Of a stretch of DNA of 64,000 nucleotides, positions 1 to 7,426 are shown one piece after another. Below the pieces are notes generated by a model. The model worked only from the letters and a program-made list of their open reading frames with translations. It did no database searches and was not told where the DNA came from. The DNA lies in assembly GCA_964398485.1 (NCBI GenBank), contig CAYNMD010000001.1, forward strand, positions 1-64,000. Reading direction: 5' to 3'. The stretch comes from SSEF01 sp964398485 (lineage in GTDB: Bacteria; Patescibacteriota; Minisyncoccia; Moranbacterales; UBA1568). How positions within the stretch are numbered: the stretch's first letter is position 1; every line of letters starts with the position of its first letter. A program made the translations under genes and the position numbers.

Positions 1-729
1 ATTTTTTGTTCTTCCATGAATATCAATAACTTTTATCTTTTCTTTACTGAGTACGTTCTCGCGGAGTTTGGCGGTTTCCTCAATGTATTCTTTTCCCTGG
101 GAGAGATAACGTTCCTGGATCTCCTTGGTGTTTTTATAATGTTCTGGTTCGAGATATTGAAAGCAGAGATCCTCAAGTTCACCTTTTATTTCACCAATAC
201 CAAGCCGATTGGCAATAGGGCCATAGATCTCAAAGGTTTCAAGTGCAATTCTTTTTTGTTTTTCTTGGGGAACATGTTCAAGAGTGCGCATGTTGTGGAG
301 TCTGTCGGCGAGTTTGACTATCACAACACGGATATCTTGAGCCATAGCCAGGAACATGCGTCGCAAGTTTTCCAGATAGTACTCTTCTTTTGATTCACGA
401 AGTTTGATTTTCCCAAGCTTAGTGATGCCTTGGACAATGGTGGCGACATCTTCACCAAATTTTTCACGAACCTGGTCGATGGTGATAGGGGTATCTTCAG
501 GGACATCGTGCAGGAGGCCAGCCATAATAGTAGTGGCATCCATACCGGTCTCGGAAAGAATCTTGGCTGCATGAAGAGAGTGGGTAATGTAGGGGTCGCC
601 AGAACGACGGAGTTGCCCAGCATGAGCTGCCTCAGCAAAAGCATAGGCTTCACGAATCCTCTTTTCGTCATCTCCTCGGAAGGGGAAACGGGCAGCCTTG
701 ATGACGTCGTTGATAGTAATAATATCCAT
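1..729 (-). CDS. RelA/SpoT-family (p)ppGpp hydrolase/synthetase, N-terminal part (cut by window edge)
   Basis: The reading frame is open from ATG at 727-729 to the window edge, giving 243 residues of the amino terminus. It holds the HD hydrolase domain with its metal-binding motifs: THSLHAAKIL near residue 47, LLHDVPEDT near 70 and KLADRLHNMRTL near 137, followed by YGPIANRLGIGEIKGELEDL, the start of the link to the synthetase domain. All hydrolase motifs are intact, so a bifunctional Rel/SpoT type is likelier than a synthetase-only RelA. The protein controls the stringent-response alarmone. The synthetase and regulatory domains lie outside the window and cannot be judged. The gene diverges from the zinc regulon with about 118 bp between start codons. 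Confidence 0.93.
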   Translation of the reverse strand, partial: MDIITINDVIKAARFPFRGDDEKRIREAYAFAEAAHAGQLRRSGDPYITHSLHAAKILSETGMDATTIMAGLLHDVPEDTPITIDQVREKFGEDVATIVQGITKLGKIKLRESKEEYYLENLRRMFLAMAQDIRVVIVKLADRLHNMRTLEHVPQEKQKRIALETFEIYGPIANRLGIGEIKGELEDLCFQYLEPEHYKNTKEIQERYLSQGKEYIEETAKLRENVLSKEKIKVIDIHGRTKN

Positions 730-813
730 ATGGCCACTCTAGCAGGGGAAGGAGAAATTCGGCAACTATTGTTAGCTTTTCTGCATATCTATGTCGGTGA
801 ATTTAGTGCTTTC

Positions 814-841
814 TTGACAAATGCAACTAAGTTGCTATCAT
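814..841 (+). promoter_or_regulatory. zur promoter with embedded operator
   Basis: TTGACA (814-819) and TATCAT (836-841) are separated by 16 bp. A perfect 13-bp inverted repeat, GCAACTAAGTTGC (823-835), fills the spacer up to the -10 box. A repressor bound here would block RNA polymerase, so autoregulation by the downstream Fur-family protein is the natural reading (inference). The expected transcription start falls at about 848, which is the ATG itself, so the message would be leaderless. Confidence 0.7.
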
Positions 842-847
842 GAATGT

Positions 848-1285
848 ATGATTGATACCTGTCTTCAGAAGCTCGAATCCGGATTCTTTCGTCAGACAGA
901 AACACGGAGGGTTATTTTGACTATTCTTCATGAAACTTCTGGACCACTTACACCGCCCGATATTTTGGCAGCCTGTCACCAGGCGGGGCGGAAAGCGAAT
1001 AAAACAACAATCTATCGCGATCTTGAAGCGATGGAACACGCGGGTATTGTTCGTCGGGTAATGTTGAGTGATCGGGCACAGTATTTCGAGCTTACTGAGC
1101 GGGGGCATCATCATCACTTTGTCTGCACCCACTGTCACAAAATTCAGGATGTAACTATTAATGATGAGAATTTGGTACGTCAGGCAAGGCGGATGAGTGA
1201 GAAGCTAGAGTTTATGATTGCAGAACATGCAGTAGAGTTCTATGGCCTTTGCCGATCATGCCAGACAGCGAGAGAGTTTATTTAG
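848..1285 (+). CDS. zur: Fur-family metalloregulator, probably Zur (zinc uptake repressor)
   Basis: A 145-residue Fur-family protein: winged-helix region at about 10-80 (KTTIYRDLEAMEHAGIVRRV), then the metal-binding half with HHHHFVCTHCHKIQDV near 90-105 and a C-terminal CRSC near 136, giving two CxxC pairs for a structural zinc. I place the start at ATG 848 rather than at the in-frame ATG 821, because 821 lies between the -35 and -10 boxes and could not be in the transcript. The gene lies directly upstream of znuA, znuC and znuB with almost no gaps, so zinc-dependent repression of zinc import is inferred. Fur or Mur function is possible but less likely given these neighbours. Confidence 0.88.
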   Translation: MIDTCLQKLESGFFRQTETRRVILTILHETSGPLTPPDILAACHQAGRKANKTTIYRDLEAMEHAGIVRRVMLSDRAQYFELTERGHHHHFVCTHCHKIQDVTINDENLVRQARRMSEKLEFMIAEHAVEFYGLCRSCQTAREFI

Positions 1286-1299
1286 TTAAAGTAATATCT

Positions 1300-2325
1300 A
1301 TGTTTGGAAAATTCTTTGTGGCTCTTGTCGTGTTTGCTCTATTGATAGGAGGTATATCTTTTTGGTATGGTGCACGAGAGAGACAAGATGAGGTGGCACG
1401 CCAGGTAGATCAGTCTCTTAAAGTAGTAGCTACCTTTTACCCGCTCCAGGCTCTTGCTCAGGGGGTAGTAGGGGATTTGGGTACGGTGAACGCTATTGTC
1501 CCAGGAGGGGTTGAGCCGCATGATTTTGAGCCTACACCCAAGGATATCAAGGATCTCTATTCAGCCAATTTGGTTATCATCAATGGTGCAGGGATGGATC
1601 CTTGGGCTGAGAAGTTGGTACCGGAACTTCAGCAAAAAGGGGTGGCAGTTTTGGTGTTGGCACAATCGGTTGATTTGCTTTCTGGTGAGGCTCATCATCA
1701 CGAAACTCCTGATGGCAAGATGCACCAAGAAGATAAGTCTGTTGTCGAGGAAGACCACGAAGCACTCGATAATCATGAGGGTCAAAAAGAAGGAGAGAGT
1801 TTTGATCCTCACTTCTGGTTGGATCCGGTAATCGCGGGTACATTGGTACGGTCCATGACACAGATGCTGATAGCGGCGTATCCCGATAAGCAGACAATGC
1901 TTATGACACAAAGTGAGGCAATGCTTGAAAAGCTGCGCGGTATTGATGAGGCGTATCGTATTGGGCTTGCGAGTTGCAGTCATGACGAAGCGGTGACTTC
2001 ACACAACGCTTTTGCTTACCTCGCCAAACGTTATGGCTTTGAGACGCATGCCCTCTCCGGATTATCACCAGAATCTGAGCCATCAGCTAAACGCTTGGCT
2101 GAGATTGCAAGTGAGGTGAAGGAAGAGGGTATCAAGTATATTTTCTTTGAAACGCTGGTAAACCCCAAGCTTTCTGAAACACTCGCTCGCGAGGTGGGTG
2201 CCGAAACACTGGTTTTTAATCCTATCGAAGGGCTAACAGCCAAAGAGTCTTCCCAGGGAATGAATTATTTTTCCCTGATGGAGACTAATTTGGCAGCACT
2301 CCGAAAAGCGCTAGAATGTAGGTAA
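1300..2325 (+). CDS. znuA: Zinc ABC transporter, substrate-binding protein
   Basis: Cluster A-I solute-binding protein of 341 residues. An N-terminal hydrophobic segment (about 5-24) anchors or exports it. The family landmarks are present: VVATFYPLQALAQGVVGD, the first metal His in VEPHDFEP, a His/Asp/Glu-rich loop (AHHHETPDGKMHQ through DNHEG, about 138-170) typical of zinc-specific members, FDPHFWLDP, SHNAFAYLAKRYG and the final ETLVNPKLSETLAREVGAE. ATG 1300 is chosen because it sits just before the hydrophobic segment; the upstream extension overlaps zur. The stop codon overlaps the znuC start (TAATG), indicating translational coupling. The His-rich loop argues for zinc over manganese. Confidence 0.92.
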   Translation: MFGKFFVALVVFALLIGGISFWYGARERQDEVARQVDQSLKVVATFYPLQALAQGVVGDLGTVNAIVPGGVEPHDFEPTPKDIKDLYSANLVIINGAGMDPWAEKLVPELQQKGVAVLVLAQSVDLLSGEAHHHETPDGKMHQEDKSVVEEDHEALDNHEGQKEGESFDPHFWLDPVIAGTLVRSMTQMLIAAYPDKQTMLMTQSEAMLEKLRGIDEAYRIGLASCSHDEAVTSHNAFAYLAKRYGFETHALSGLSPESEPSAKRLAEIASEVKEEGIKYIFFETLVNPKLSETLAREVGAETLVFNPIEGLTAKESSQGMNYFSLMETNLAALRKALECR

Positions 2326-3062
2326 TGACTCATTCACTGATTCAGGTTGATTCACTTTCATTTAGCTACCAATCAGAGCTCGTAATTGATGGAGTGAGTT
2401 TTGAGGTGGCTCCAGGGGATTACATTGGTCTTGTTGGGCCAAATGGGAGTGGTAAGTCTACTTTGGTGAAGCTTATCTTAGGTCTGCTCCCTGCTCAAAA
2501 GGGGGAAGTAACACTTTTTGGTGTTCCTCAGGCAGATTTTCGCGATTGGGGTAAGATTGGTTATGTTCCACAATATGTGTTTCGGAATGACCGAAATTTC
2601 CCAGCCACCGTTCGTGAAGTTGTTGAGAGTGGTCACATGGGTAGGGCGCCGCTCTGGTGTCAGTTTGGAATTGGGAAATGTCATTCACTCGAAGAGCCAC
2701 TTGCTCTCACTGGAACAACGCATCTCTTGGACCGACGCATTGGAGAACTTTCTGGAGGGGAGCGACAGAGAGTATTTATTGCCAGGGCACTCGTTTCCAA
2801 GCCAGAGCTTTTAATTCTCGATGAGCCAACCACTGGAGTTGATCAGGCGGCTCAGACAGATTTTTATGCTCTGTTGAAGCGGCTTAATGAAGAGCATGGT
2901 CTCACTATTCTCCTTATCTCTCATGATCTTGAGGTGGTAGCACACGAAACAAAGACGGCTCTTTGTCTCAATCGAAGTTTGGTATATACTGGCCCATCCC
3001 CAGCTCTTCATGATGAAGCAGTACTCTATAAACTCTTTGGTGACAGAATTCATCATCACTAA
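2325..3062 (+). CDS. znuC: Zinc ABC transporter, ATP-binding protein
   Basis: A 245-residue ABC ATPase with Walker A GPNGSGKST near 38-46, Q-loop at YVPQY, signature LSGGERQR near 142, Walker B LLILDEPT and the switch His in LLISHDLEVV. Length and motif order match ZnuC/MntB-type ATPases. It powers import through the ZnuB permease and is overlapped by znuA (1 bp of the TAA) and followed by znuB after 3 bp, so the three are one operon. The C-terminus ends in GDRIHHH, a small His cluster. Confidence 0.93.
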   Translation: MTHSLIQVDSLSFSYQSELVIDGVSFEVAPGDYIGLVGPNGSGKSTLVKLILGLLPAQKGEVTLFGVPQADFRDWGKIGYVPQYVFRNDRNFPATVREVVESGHMGRAPLWCQFGIGKCHSLEEPLALTGTTHLLDRRIGELSGGERQRVFIARALVSKPELLILDEPTTGVDQAAQTDFYALLKRLNEEHGLTILLISHDLEVVAHETKTALCLNRSLVYTGPSPALHDEAVLYKLFGDRIHHH

Positions 3063-3065
3063 ATT

Positions 3066-3890
3066 ATGCTGCTTGATTTCTTTCAGTATGAATTTTTGAC
3101 AAGAGCGCTCCTTGCCGGGGTGCTTATCGGATTTTTGGCACCGCTGGTAGGTCTTTTTTTGGTGGTAAGACGGTTTTCTCTTTTGGCAGATACGTTATCT
3201 CATGTGTCACTCTTGGGAGTGGCGGTAGCATTATTTTTCAAGTTACCACTTTTCTTGGGAGCTCTATTGGGATCACTTCTCGGTGGTATGGGGATGGAGT
3301 GGCTTAGGCGATCGGGCCGAGTCATGAATGAAGCAGTACTAGCACTCTTTCTTTCGGGGAGTTTGGCTGCAGCACTCGTGTTTCTGGCCTCAGTTCAGGG
3401 AGTTAACCTAAGTCTTTTTTCATATCTTTTTGGGAGCATCACAACGGTTTCATCGATTGATTTATGGTGGCTTTTGGTACTCGTATTGGTGATTGTTCTT
3501 TTCATGGTAGTAGCTTATCGAAAACTTTTTCTTATTGCCCTTGATGAAGATCTGGCCAAAGTAGATGGCGTATCAGTCGATTGGTATAATTTCCTCTTTA
3601 TTTTACTTGCTTCCCTCGTGGTGGCAGCAGCTTTCCCTATTGTAGGAGTGCTACTCATTGGAGCACTTATGATTGTGCCAGTTCTCACCGCCATGCAGTG
3701 GCGACTGTCATTTCGACAGACCATGATTTTGGCAGTAATGCTCGCCGAGCTCTCCGTAGTCTCTGGATTTATTCTTTCTTACCAATTTAGTCTCCCAAGC
3801 GGGGCAACTATTGTACTTGCAGCTATCGGATTTTTTATCCTTTCTTTTATCTGGAACTCGTATATTTTGCCTTATATAAGGGTAAAATAG
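3066..3890 (+). CDS. znuB: Zinc ABC transporter, membrane permease
   Basis: A 274-residue polytopic membrane protein with about eight hydrophobic segments, of the ABC-3 permease family. Recognisable landmarks are LVGLFLVVRRFSLLADTLSHVSLLGVA, where the coupling helix and a conserved polar stretch lie, and the C-terminal VVAAAFPIVGVLLIGALMIVPVLTA. It forms the translocation channel with ZnuC and receives zinc from ZnuA. It is the last gene of the zur operon; no clear terminator is visible before the next promoter at 3905. Confidence 0.92.
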   Translation: MLLDFFQYEFLTRALLAGVLIGFLAPLVGLFLVVRRFSLLADTLSHVSLLGVAVALFFKLPLFLGALLGSLLGGMGMEWLRRSGRVMNEAVLALFLSGSLAAALVFLASVQGVNLSLFSYLFGSITTVSSIDLWWLLVLVLVIVLFMVVAYRKLFLIALDEDLAKVDGVSVDWYNFLFILLASLVVAAAFPIVGVLLIGALMIVPVLTAMQWRLSFRQTMILAVMLAELSVVSGFILSYQFSLPSGATIVLAAIGFFILSFIWNSYILPYIRVK

Positions 3891-3904
3891 CTATTTTGTA
3901 GCTA

Positions 3905-3933
3905 TTGCCAAAAATCATTTTTTCGTGTATAAT
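3905..3933 (+). promoter_or_regulatory. sigma70-type promoter of the orphan gene at 4024
   Basis: TTGCCA (3905-3910), a 17-bp spacer and TATAAT (3928-3933). It gives a leader of about 84 nt before the SD AAGGAG (4013-4018). The leader can pair TTTCAA with TTGAAA, so it may be folded. Confidence 0.65.
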
Positions 3934-4023
3934 AGTGGCAAACAAATGAGCATACTGCGATAGTTTCAATGGATGCTTTTTTGTTTCACTTGGTCCCTCA
4001 ACAATTTGAAATAAGGAGTAGTG

Positions 4024-4497
4024 ATGACAATCGTCCAACAGACGACGGTGTCGCTTCGGAATGATCTTCCGAAGAACGTTCAGTGGAGCGGACTATCGCT
4101 TCAATCCAATGTCGATATGGTGTTCTGGATCGAAAGGTGTTCGGAGCAAGGAACCAATCGCATCGTGCAGGCGGTGCTCGTCAGGCCTGGTCTCAGGTTG
4201 CCGCTTCAGCCGCTTTGCGATTTCGATCTCGAAATCCTCGGGAACGACTGCGTGAGGCTCGAAACCCTGGGTCGCGAGATGGTTGTCGTTGGCAACCATG
4301 TTCGGAGCATCTCGGCTGTTGCGGAACCGACCCAGGTCAAATTCCTGATCGACATCGCTGGCTCGGAGATCGGCTTTGTCGGAGTGACCGGCATCATGGG
4401 TCGCTGGGACTGGCTGGTCAATCCAGCAGAATCCGAGGGGGCCATCTACGTTCAGTCTGCCCCTATCAGTCAGGTGTTGGCTCAGGCTGCAGCTTGA
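4024..4497 (+). CDS. Orphan cassette protein (157 aa), function unknown
   Basis: I do not recognise this protein. It has no signal peptide or membrane segment and alternates short hydrophobic strands with polar turns (LPLQPLCDFDLEILGNDCVR, MVVVGNHVRSI, VKFLIDIAG), which suggests an all-beta or alpha/beta fold. ATG 4024 is chosen over the adjacent GTG because AAGGAG at 4013-4018 lies 5 nt upstream. The coding sequence is visibly richer in G+C than both flanks, and the gene has its own promoter and hairpin terminator. Codon use differs from the zinc operon beside it. It is the first of the stand-alone units discussed in the findings. Confidence 0.75.
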   Translation: MTIVQQTTVSLRNDLPKNVQWSGLSLQSNVDMVFWIERCSEQGTNRIVQAVLVRPGLRLPLQPLCDFDLEILGNDCVRLETLGREMVVVGNHVRSISAVAEPTQVKFLIDIAGSEIGFVGVTGIMGRWDWLVNPAESEGAIYVQSAPISQVLAQAAA

Positions 4498-4515
4498 TTC
4501 ATCCGGACTCTTGAA

Positions 4516-4557
4516 ACGGCGGGGAGTGCACAGTGTGCGCCCCGCCGTCAATCATTT
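4516..4557 (+). terminator. Hairpin terminator after the 4024 gene
   Basis: ACGGCGGGG (4516-4524) pairs with CCCCGCCGT (4540-4548); an inner GCAC/GTGC pair closes the top. The tail reads CAATCATTTTT, so the T run starts a few nt after the stem. The hairpin is closely related to the one after the next gene. Confidence 0.75.
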
Positions 4558-4599
4558 TTATACAATATTTGATCAATTTGATTTTCCGAGAATCCTCAT

Positions 4600-4652
4600 A
4601 CTAGAGTGCTGTTTCGGGGTGGTAAACCTCGAAAATTTCAGGTCACTCTAGT
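4600..4652 (+). promoter_or_regulatory. Structured mRNA leader upstream of the 4668 gene
   Basis: Three stacked helices fold this stretch: ACTAGAGTG (4600-4608) with CACTCTAGT (4644-4652), CTG (4609-4611) with CAG (4639-4641), and TTTCGGGG (4612-4619) with CCTCGAAA (4627-4634, one G-U). The loop is TGGTAAA. The SD GGAGGG follows 5 nt downstream at 4658-4663. Direction and position suggest a leader element; no known riboswitch class is recognised and I could not place the promoter confidently. Confidence 0.55.
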
Positions 4653-4667
4653 AGATCGGAGGGTTGC

Positions 4668-5120
4668 ATGTTGATTACCAACGACGAAGTGGTGACAAGT
4701 CCTCCGGATTATCGACTCTTTGAACATATCAGTCTTCAGATAGAGCTCAGAGATGTCACCGAAGGAGTGCTCACGCCTAATTCGTACTGTGTGGTCTGGA
4801 TAGCGCTTGGTACTATCTTGAATCCAGCACAGATCGAGTGCGCCACCAATAGTTTTCCGGTAGTGCGTATCCCAGATTATGCTCAGGTGTGGTCAATCTG
4901 GGAAAGGATAAACCATTTGCCTCGTGCCTGGAGTTATGGTGAACTCCTGCTCCGCTATTTTCGACATCAACTGGGTCTCCAGCTTGATTTCAAGATAAAG
5001 CATGGCAAGATGCTCGCGGTGAGAGTCAGTCTTGGAGCAGACCTTGCGAGCTTTACTCGATTACCAGCTGGATTTGACTATCTTGAATACTTTGGTGAGG
5101 TGAACAAACTCAAGGATTGA
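4668..5120 (+). CDS. Orphan cassette protein (150 aa), function unknown
   Basis: No family is recognised. The protein is soluble, mixed alpha/beta, with several aromatic-rich stretches (YAQVWSIWERINHLPRAWSY, LPAGFDYLEYFGEV). ATG 4668 follows the SD GGAGGG (4658-4663) at 4 nt, one of the clearest ribosome sites in the window. A structured leader precedes it and a hairpin closely related to that of the previous gene follows, which suggests that the two neighbouring units share an origin even though the proteins are not obviously similar. Confidence 0.72.
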   Translation: MLITNDEVVTSPPDYRLFEHISLQIELRDVTEGVLTPNSYCVVWIALGTILNPAQIECATNSFPVVRIPDYAQVWSIWERINHLPRAWSYGELLLRYFRHQLGLQLDFKIKHGKMLAVRVSLGADLASFTRLPAGFDYLEYFGEVNKLKD

Positions 5121-5121
5121 A

Positions 5122-5167
5122 AACGGCGGGGAGCGCAGAGCGCACCTCGCCGTAGATAATTTTTTAA
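5122..5167 (+). terminator. Hairpin terminator after the 4668 gene
   Basis: ACGGCGGGG (from 5123) pairs with CCTCGCCGT (ending 5153, one G-U), with an inner GCGC-AGA-GCGC hairpin. The tail is AGATAATTTTTT. It shares the outer stem with the 4516 terminator while the inner stem differs on both strands in a compensating way. Confidence 0.75.
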
Positions 5168-5174
5168 GAGAGAG

Positions 5175-7385
5175 TTACTTACCGAGTTTGTGCGGATTAT
5201 GATTGGGACAGGTTTTATCGCTGCACCGTTCTGGAATCGTTTTGGTACCTTCCATCATAAGCGCACCGCACTGCTTTCCATCTTTATCATCGCGCTTATA
5301 AGTACAGAGGCTGCCCGTCGGCTTGGCTTTAATGGCGTGCTTACAGTCAGGGTAATTGGAGCAGCTGTAGAAGATTCCAAAGCGGCCACGACGTTCCGCC
5401 ATTTCACCTTTATTGCAGACGGGACACTTTACACCAGTCGTTACCTGCGGAGCATTTTCATCCTTTTTGATAAATTTGCATTTTGGATAATTGTTGCAGG
5501 CAACAAATGATCCGAATCGTCCGCTGCGCTCGACGAGTTCGCCCTTGCCACACTGAGGGCAGGTTTCACCAGTTCCTTTTGGTCCCTCAACTACTGTTCC
5601 TTCGAGAGTGAGCGCTCCTGTGCAATCAGGAAATTTGGAACAGCTATAAAATTTACCACTGCGGCCAAGCTTGATAATCATACTACTTCCGCACACTGGA
5701 CACTTCATGGTGTCTGGTGCTGGACCGAGGTTGGACATTTTTTCGAGTTTTTCTTTACTCTTTACTTCTTTCGTAAATGGCCCGTAGAAGTTTTTGAGTG
5801 TTTTTTCGTATTCTCGTTTGCCCTCGGCGATTTCATCGAGCTCATCTTCCATTTCAGCAGTAAATGTATCCGAAACAAAACGCTCGAAATGAGCAGAAAG
5901 AAAATCATCTACTACCTCACCGGTTTCAGTAGGAATAAGGGTACGGCCATCTTTGACGACATAATCACGGGCTTGGATAGTCTGGATAATCGCTGCGTAG
6001 GTTGATGGGCGACCGATCCCACGCTTCTCCAGTTCCTTGACGAGCCCTGCTTCGGTATAACGTTTGGGTGGCTCAGTCCATTTTTCTTCACTGGTCATAT
6101 CGAGGAGCGTCAGCGCCTCACCAACGGTTACCTTGGGAAGTTCGGTATCTTCACCACGGGCAGTGATATCTTCGGTGAGCCAACCAGGGAAAACGACGAT
6201 TGAACCAGTAACAGCGAAAGATGGCACTGTTGTATCTTCAGCTTCGGCAACAATTTTGGTACGGATGAGTTCGGCATCGGCCATTTGCGAACTTATGGCA
6301 CGAGTGCGAATCAGGGCGTAGAGGCGCTTCTCTTCATCGGTCCGACCATAGATTTTGGTATCAATATGAGTTGGTCTGATAGCCTCATGAGCCTCCTGGG
6401 CATTTTTACTTTTGGTCTTGAACGTGCGAGGCACAGCATATTTCTCGCCATATTGTTTTGAAATGAGAGCAAGAATACTGCTGGCAGCATCTTTACTCAA
6501 ATTGGTTGAGTCGGTACGCATGTAGGTGATGTAACCAGCCTCGTAGAGTTTCTGGGCGATTTTCATGGTACGACTGGGCGCAAAGCCAAGACGTGAACTG
6601 GCTGCCTGCTGGAGGGTAGAAGTAGTAAAGGGTGGATAGGGACTGCGTTTTCCGGGAGTCTCTTTGACATCAGCTACTTTCCAATGAGTTTTTTTGGATC
6701 GTTCTATGAGTGCTGCTGCCTCTTGTTGAACGGTGGCCTCATCCTTTTTTGGGCGAGGTTCAGTAGTATGGGTAAGGGTCAACTGAGCTTTGTGATCATT
6801 TTGAAATTGTCCAGTGAAGAGGAAGAAAATTTCAGGAATGAAAGCGCGAATCTCTTTTTCTCGCTCTACCAAAATATGGAGAGCGGGTGACTGGACGCGG
6901 CCAGCCGAAAGTCCATAGCGGAGTTTTTTCCAGATGAGACCGGAGAGATCGTAGCCGACAAGACGATCAAGTACGCGCCTCGCTTCTTGAGCCTTACGGA
7001 GATTGATATCGAGCGGTCTCGGATGCTGGATGGCTTCTTTGATGGCCGCTGGAGTGATCTCATAAAAGAGTACTCGCGAAGGCTTCTTTAGCTTGGCCGT
7101 CTCTGCCACGTGCCAAGCAATCGCTTCTCCCTCACGGTCGGGGTCAGTAGCCAGGAGAACCTCTTTACTTTTTTTGGCGAGTCGACTAATTTCTTCAACG
7201 ATGTGTTCTTTGCCGGGTGAAATCACGTAGTTTGGTTTGAAGCCGTTTTTGATGTCGATAGCTGATTTATTGCTTTTGGGAAGGTCTCGAACATGACCAA
7301 CCGAAGCCACAACTTTGTATTCGCCATCCAAGTATTTTTCAATGGTCTTGGCTTTGGAGGGGGATTCGACAATGAGAAGTTTCAT
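5175..7385 (-). CDS. topA: DNA topoisomerase I
   Basis: Type IA topoisomerase of 736 residues. The TOPRIM domain is at the amino end (LLIVESPSKAKTIEKYL; DPDREGEAIAWH), the catalytic Tyr lies in YITYMRTDSTN near 290, and GIGRPSTYA marks the central gate. The C-terminus carries three complete Cys4 zinc ribbons (CPVCGSSM..CSKFPDC, CPQCGKGE..CNNYPKC, CPVCNKGE..CSNYPDC) and a fourth, divergent Cys-rich segment (CTYKRDD..CGALMM..CSDKTCPNH). It relaxes negative supercoils. dprA lies 41 bp upstream on the same strand, a frequent bacterial pairing, so co-transcription is likely. Confidence 0.96.
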   Translation of the reverse strand: MKLLIVESPSKAKTIEKYLDGEYKVVASVGHVRDLPKSNKSAIDIKNGFKPNYVISPGKEHIVEEISRLAKKSKEVLLATDPDREGEAIAWHVAETAKLKKPSRVLFYEITPAAIKEAIQHPRPLDINLRKAQEARRVLDRLVGYDLSGLIWKKLRYGLSAGRVQSPALHILVEREKEIRAFIPEIFFLFTGQFQNDHKAQLTLTHTTEPRPKKDEATVQQEAAALIERSKKTHWKVADVKETPGKRSPYPPFTTSTLQQAASSRLGFAPSRTMKIAQKLYEAGYITYMRTDSTNLSKDAASSILALISKQYGEKYAVPRTFKTKSKNAQEAHEAIRPTHIDTKIYGRTDEEKRLYALIRTRAISSQMADAELIRTKIVAEAEDTTVPSFAVTGSIVVFPGWLTEDITARGEDTELPKVTVGEALTLLDMTSEEKWTEPPKRYTEAGLVKELEKRGIGRPSTYAAIIQTIQARDYVVKDGRTLIPTETGEVVDDFLSAHFERFVSDTFTAEMEDELDEIAEGKREYEKTLKNFYGPFTKEVKSKEKLEKMSNLGPAPDTMKCPVCGSSMIIKLGRSGKFYSCSKFPDCTGALTLEGTVVEGPKGTGETCPQCGKGELVERSGRFGSFVACNNYPKCKFIKKDENAPQVTTGVKCPVCNKGEMAERRGRFGIFYSCSNYPDCKHAIKAKPTGSLCTYKRDDKDGKQCGALMMEGTKTIPERCSDKTCPNHNPHKLGK

Positions 7386-7426
7386 AATAGAGTCGGCAAA
7401 AACAGAAAACGATCAAAACGAAATTA

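Noticed and set aside
321..737. Minus-strand 138-residue frame
   Set aside because: It is an out-of-phase shadow of the RelA/SpoT gene, whose frame runs off the window edge.
4083..4551. Alternative long frames on both strands over the 4024 gene
   Set aside because: Long overlapping frames are expected in G+C-rich sequence; only the 4024 frame has an SD at correct spacing.
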